Source: Stichopus chloronotus
Taxonomy: Eukaryota; Echinodermata; Holothuroidea; Aspidochirotida; Stichopodidae
Direction of reading: 5' to 3'
DNA: 64,000 nucleotides
NCBI GenBank assembly: GCA_021234535.1
Contig: CM037843.1
Location: 6,900,820 to 6,964,819, forward strand
Each line of letters starts with the position of its first letter. The first letter of the stretch is position 1. The translations under genes were made by a program, and so were the position numbers. Below are positions 59,135 to 64,000 of the stretch, piece after piece. The notes below the pieces were generated by a model, which saw only the letters and a list, made by a program, of their open reading frames with translations, made no database searches and had not been told where the DNA came from.

Positions 59135-59545
59135 CTCACGATAGATCCCATTGAAGATCACTTAGATTCAAGCCCTAAGTAGGCCTGCAGTGGTTAGTGT
59201 AACATGATAGTTTCATTGTGGATCGCATATTGCTCTGCAAGTTTGGTAGCCCAGTGCAGTAGCTTAATACGATAGATTCCAATACAGATCACAATGATGC
59301 CTAGACTGTCTATATATTCCAGTACAGATCACATCCCTGTAAGAGGTACAGAAGCTTAGTCATAGGATAGAGTCTAGTACAGAACTCATCACTGAAAGGG
59401 GTAGGTCTAGCCTATCAATGCATTCCAGTACAGATCACATCGCTGCAAGGGTAGCCTAGTCAAACGGTAGATTCCTGTAAGCAGATCACATCGCAACAAG
59501 GCAATGATATATTCCAGTATGAACAGATCACCTGATTGTAAAGTC
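59135..59545. repeat. ~65-bp diverged minisatellite
   Basis: Repeated ATTCCAGTACAGATCACATC with TAGCCTAGTC and GATAGATTCC between, at least six degraded units. Confidence 0.65.
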
Positions 59546-60541
59546 ACCAAACTAAGGATCTCTTGCTCGCAATTTGCACTGTACAAAGTTATTATCTGAG
59601 CACTGAAGGGCAGCATCACATGTCATGCTTTACAAGAACACTCATACTTTAATGTTGTGAAGGTATGGAGTGAAGATATAAATAGCTAAGTTGTTTACAG
59701 TTGTCTTTCAGAAAATGATGAATTTACTTTTGATGACAATTTAAGCACTGTGATGAATTCATAACACCTAAAAAGTAATAAGTACTGACCATAGAATTTT
59801 CTTTTACACCCATGTTGTCAGTGAATGAATGACAGTAGTGACCTCACCTCTTAGTCAGTTTCTCACCTGTGAGACAGAACTGCATTAGTAATTGATAACG
59901 GGGTAGAAGGTCGATTATCGGCAGTACTTGACCATGTCCATCAACAATTAGTGTCTTGTCCCCACACCCACACACATTGGTTGTTTTCCTTATTATCCAC
60001 TAGTGGAATATGTATATCATACTAAAAATGTCTTGTCCTGACCACAGTGGCAATATGTTTCATTTTCTTTGGAAAATAAAACATAAAGCCACCTTGATGA
60101 AGCACAAAAAAAAATTGCTGCACTGTCAACTGACCTTTCCAGTTTTTCCCTAAAAAAGGAAGGAAAAAGGCAATCTTGGTCAAATTGTTTGAACAGTTTG
60201 GATAAGAAGATAGCCTTTTTTTTGTCCTGGTCTGAATTTTAACTCGAAAAATAATACCACAAGTTTCCAGTTGTTTTTGAAATACATACATTTAGTGAAA
60301 CTTTTACCCATTGAATTTCTTAGAAAGTACAAAATACTTGCAAGAAAGGCTCTTTTCAAGTAAAAGTAATACCATCAAACACAGAAGGTCTCTTCACAGG
60401 AACGTTGGATAATTTGTATTGTTTGCTCTTGCTCAGCACAGTAGCTTGCCCCACTTTTATCTCAATCAGGCAATTGCTACAGATACTGTACTTCTAGTCT
60501 TGTTGGTGGGTCAGCGATTGCTTTTACACCCACCCCCACAG

Positions 60542-60613
60542 TGTGTTATCTGTGTGCATAACATGTACAATCGCCACGCCACTCGGTTGTCTGTTCCTGA
60601 AAGAAGGAAGTGA
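60542..60613 (+). CDS. weak candidate terminal exon
   Basis: After a pyrimidine-rich acceptor (TTTTACACCCACCCCCACAG) the frame encodes CVICVHNMYNRHATRLSVPE and RRK before TGA. The Cys pair and His suggest a metal-binding end, possibly transposase-derived. It is too short to identify and may be chance. Confidence 0.2.
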   Translation, partial: CVICVHNMYNRHATRLSVPERRK

Positions 60614-62669
60614 TTCAAGCTCACTTACATTACAAATCTCACCATGCATCCTGCTTGTAAACTGACTATGTATCGTGTTGAACCTTTCCTTTAGGCAGCT
60701 CAAAAAAAAAAAAATAACAATAACAAACAAAATAAGAATGTGGATAGAACAATGGCAACTTTACTGCTGTATAGAATAGCGTTGCAATGCTCGCACTATT
60801 TTAAAAAAAAAATGTGAAGTTTTATAGATCTGTATCGAAGTGGAAGAGTAAGAAAACAATCAAAGCTCTTTGTGGATCAAGATGGCTAGTGTATAATGCA
60901 CTTTGTATTAATAAATTAGTAAATGGCAGGAATGCAGAATTGTTGATTCAATGGAAAAGTAGCTGCAACGACTTCTTTTAGCAGTTTTATCTTGAAGTAC
61001 AGTCGGTATGATTTGGCTAAAGATTGTTGTTGTTACACTGCAGTTAACAGCGCTCGAGAGTGACCCGCATTGTGTGTACATTCGTGTGAAAATCTATCCA
61101 TTACAGTAAGCCCTAGACAGTAGATTTGTTCACTTGACCAATGCATTTGTGTTTCATCAAACCTTAGATAATCAAGTTTCACTTCCAGGTTTTAGGCTGT
61201 GTCAAACACAAATGGTATAACTGAGTTTGTTTGCCTCACAGGTTCTCTGTAGTACTGTAGTTGCACCTTGTACAGCACATGTGTAGAAGTGCATCACTTT
61301 TGCCGTTCATCCTGGTCATATGTGCATCGTTCTATACAAAGATAGCTTGACTCCCCCCTGTAAGTGATAAATTAAAATTTACCTGTGTTACCCAGTCTGT
61401 CTAGGGCTGTATTTGCTCAGGATATGTACAGTACAGTATGTTGTTATGCAGATTATTTGGGATGTTGTAAAGACGTCTTAAAACATTTGCCTTGTTGTGG
61501 ACCATTGGGCTAGCGAGGTGATGTGCATATATGTGGTACACTGTTGTTAAATGTCAGTCTGTGTTCTCAATCAAAAAGCTTTCAATTCAGCCATCTTTGA
61601 TGACATTTCAGTGTTGAGTAGCTGAGGAAATTTCTGCCAAAAACGTCACAAGTGTGCTGATAATTCAGCATCACTGTATTTTGTACTTCAAAAGGAAGCA
61701 AATTTGATCTTAAAATGTTAGATTTTTTTTCAGACTGGAAGTACTCAAAACCAATTTCCATAACATTCTGCTCATATTTTAGGGTCTGTGCAAGCTGTAA
61801 AATTCTTTTCTGAGGGTTTTCAACACCACAAGTCACGGTCCTTTGTTACAAGCATTGCTGTATTAAAATACCGATCGGCTATGGTAGTGGCTGAATACTG
61901 GGGCAGATCTAGCAGTTATGGCAATAACAGTTTGCAATATGAGTGCTACACGATTTTTTTTTCACCTACAAAGTCATGACTAAGTAAGTAAACTATGCGG
62001 ACTCACAGTTCGAAGCCATTGTCCCCAATGTGTTTCTCAAATTGTAGTTCACAAATATTCAGCACTGGTAGGCCGCAGTATTTCTGTATTGTTTAGAGAA
62101 AGTGCAGTGGTGCAAACGACAAAGAATAAATTTTGGTAACCATTTTGTTTTCCGCTTTTATTTAGCTGTGAAGTCATCGTTAACAAGGGCATTTGTCTTT
62201 TTACCTGACTGACTAGAGTTGAATGTTTCCAGTCACTTTGACTGTTTGGTAGATACAGTCACAAACTAGTTAACTTTGTTCACTGGAAAATGTGACTTTT
62301 GCGGTCAGGAAAAGAGGACCTTTTCATCATCATCTGTCAGTATGTTAAGATCCATCATAAAGATAACCACTGGCACCAATCTTATTGTTTGTCCTGGTGC
62401 TGTACCTCTGATTTGAAATCACCTCTGAAAAACCTATCCACCAAACAGTGTGGGAAAAAGTAATTTCCTTTAAAGTCAATAACATCTTTCTTGAGCAGTC
62501 TGTTGCGATGTCCTGTTTTTTTTTTTTTTTTTGGGGGGGGGTTTTGCGTTGATTTTTCGTTACAATGATTAGACTATTGATAGGTCATTTGGATTGAAGA
62601 GGAACTTGGGATCTAAAGATCATTGTTAGTCATTGCTTTCAGGATGTACACTCTCTTGCCCTTTCACAG

Positions 62670-62834
62670 GCATACAAAGTGCTTTGTGGTAGTATCGTTT
62701 TACAATATGTACTTCACTCCTCACTTACCAGTCTCAACACAACCAATGCACTCCAATCCACCATGCCAAGAAAAGTAATTGGTAGCAAAGTAGTGGAAAA
62801 AGGGATGGTGTTGCAGTTGTTGTGTTTGAGACAG
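62670..62834 (+). CDS. candidate internal coding exon, unrecognised
   Basis: A 55-codon frame is open from a strong acceptor (CTCTTGCCCTTTCACAG) to a strong donor (CAG|GTAAGT), phase 0 at both ends. It encodes AYKVLCGSIVLQYVLHSSLT, then NTTNALQSTMPRKVIGSK and VVEKGMVLQLLCLRQ. Composition resembles an alpha-helical protein segment. I recognise no family, and partner exons were not found within the window. A non-coding RNA exon is the main alternative. Confidence 0.38.
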
Positions 62835-64000
62835 GTAAGTGGGAAGGGAAGTAAACAGCCAGACCAGGTGAGTTTTTAGATTTCTACAGTGATGCTTCAT
62901 ACTCTACATGTAGTTGCTTGTGGAGACATGTAGTTAACAAATGATTGTTTCTCAGTAATTGATGCCTTAGTCTATTGGTGTAACTGAGCAATAATGGGCT
63001 TTGCATAGAGGTACTCACTTAGTGACCCATACGAACACAGACTTGTGAGAAAGTGCAACTGTGAACTGTTTATGAAAGACTTAAATTTTCACTATTTTAT
63101 AAACATGTATATGAAACTACACCCATCATAAAAGAGAGAAGACTAACCAAATTTTCATGGCACGAAACCTCAAACAAAAAGGGTATGAAAGTATCTTTCA
63201 ATGGAAAAAAAAGGGAGTATTGAGTGTGAAAGTAACATTTTTGTTCTATTAAAAATTAGGGTATTCCATGTGTAGTTAAGCATTTGCATACATGACTGTG
63301 AATCTGCAGTCTGAAATTTATTACTGTCCGAAAAGCTACTGTAAGTTAGGCAAAGTGCACATGTACTGGTCCTGTCGTTTCATGCAGTCTGTTTCGCTTG
63401 TCCCCCCAATGCTGTTGAGTTTCTTAACTTTAAGTAATCTCTGATTATTTTAATAATTGTGATTAATGATAGGAAAAATGCCAAGTAATAAAAAAGTGGA
63501 ATTAACACATAATCAAAGATTAAATAGTGACATTCATCCAGAAGTTCCAGAATATAGAGCAAATGGTCTAACAGTACAAGATGTTGGGAATGATGGTGTC
63601 CACAACTGAATTGTATTGTTGAGTAGTTTACCATGCAACTCTCTTTTTGGTGAACTTTGCTTTTGTTCTTAAAGCAGTGGGGCTGCAAACAGTATTTCTG
63701 TGCTGTGCTTTTGTCAAGGTTGGTATTGTATTGTTATGGTGTTGCTAGGTGATATGTATGTAGGTCACAGTTGTGAATATGGACTGAAATTACCAGTCTT
63801 ACTGTTGGAATGTGAACATTTTCAGTTTGGCATTTCTGTCAGTCTTAGGGACCATAGTCAAGTCTGCTCTGCTGAGCACTACATGAGACTCAAAAATACT
63901 CAAATGTAACCAAAAATTAAACAGAAAACATTTACATCCATCCTTAAAAATTGTCATATCCCATTAGATGTAAAGATCTAGTCTCATGGAAAACACATAT
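62835..64000. other. right end of window
   Basis: AT-rich sequence after the candidate exon. A hydrophobic minus-strand frame near 63.4-63.7 kb is AT-driven. No feature supported. Confidence 0.5.

Larger units (their letters stand above)
52876..62669. other. interval without a supported gene
   Basis: Contains two piggyBac-like MITEs, a stem-loop (55296-55346), two copies of a ~0.6-kb TIR element, ~110-120-bp diverged repeats near 57.44-57.92 kb, G runs near 58.32 and 58.76 kb, and a ~65-bp diverged minisatellite (about 59135-59545). A short exon-like frame at 60542-60613 is listed separately. Confidence 0.5.

Noticed and set aside
59717..59763. Possible terminal exon NDEFTFDDNLSTVMNS after TTGTCTTTCAG
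   Set aside because: Only 16 codons, and the phase does not match the other orphan exons.
13734..62541. Several runs of 8 or more G or C (near 13.74, 19.52, 33.13, 48.24, 49.73, 58.32, 58.76 and 62.53 kb) as G-quadruplex signals
   Set aside because: Plain homopolymer tracts are common in such genomes, and nothing ties them to a function here.
63380..63688. 102-codon hydrophobic minus-strand ORF
   Set aside because: Hydrophobicity follows from AT-rich sequence; no family motif and no splice partners.

Overview
This is a eukaryotic, intron-rich, AT-rich window, most likely from a marine invertebrate deuterostome and probably an echinoderm. The evidence is split genes with GT-AG introns of 1-6 kb, two vertebrate-like protein families with conserved exon phases (CRIPT and TMEM179), many miniature transposons and minisatellites, and recurring CTAGGCCTA-type strings. 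The species assignment is inference; there are no prokaryotic operons, rRNAs, tRNAs or CRISPR arrays.

Three genes can be spliced with consistent reading frames. (1) An SR/hnRNP-like RRM protein lies on the minus strand, with coding exons at 11472-11076, 9258-9118 and 3162-2892. It carries one RRM, an RGG stretch and a C-terminal tail of nine YDR repeats. Its tiny first coding exon was not found. (2) CRIPT is complete on the plus strand in four exons (20812-27260). It encodes 100 residues with four CxxC pairs and the terminal PDZ ligand QTSV. (3) A TMEM179/TMEM179B-family four-pass membrane protein is complete on the minus strand in five exons (45768-34679), encoding 226 residues. CRIPT and TMEM179 converge, with CRIPT probably ending near 29.25 kb. 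A 61-codon open frame at bases 1-186 may be the last exon of another plus-strand gene, convergent with the SR gene.

The rest is introns and intergenic DNA filled with mobile and repeated sequence. The most interesting is a family of composite elements, at least four well-formed or partial copies in the TMEM179 introns and one in the SR-gene intron. Each has a ~145-bp core tandem array. The best-preserved copies are bounded by GATTCCTTGCC on the left and a hairpin ending GGCAAGGAATC on the right, the layout of 'pearl'/HINE non-autonomous Helitron-like elements. The core repeat carries perfect DR1-type nuclear-receptor motifs (TGACCTTTGACCT). Other elements include three 257-bp TTAA-flanked piggyBac-like MITEs, a 377-bp hAT-like MITE with a perfect 8-bp target duplication, a nested pair of elements in CRIPT intron 2, two copies of a ~0.6-kb TIR element near 56 kb, and a 113-bp near-perfect palindrome at 30.7 kb with a hammerhead-like core.

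From 46 to 64 kb no gene can be assembled. A few isolated open exon-like stretches with good splice sites (52733-52875, 60542-60613, 62670-62834) hint at an unrecognised plus-strand gene or genes.
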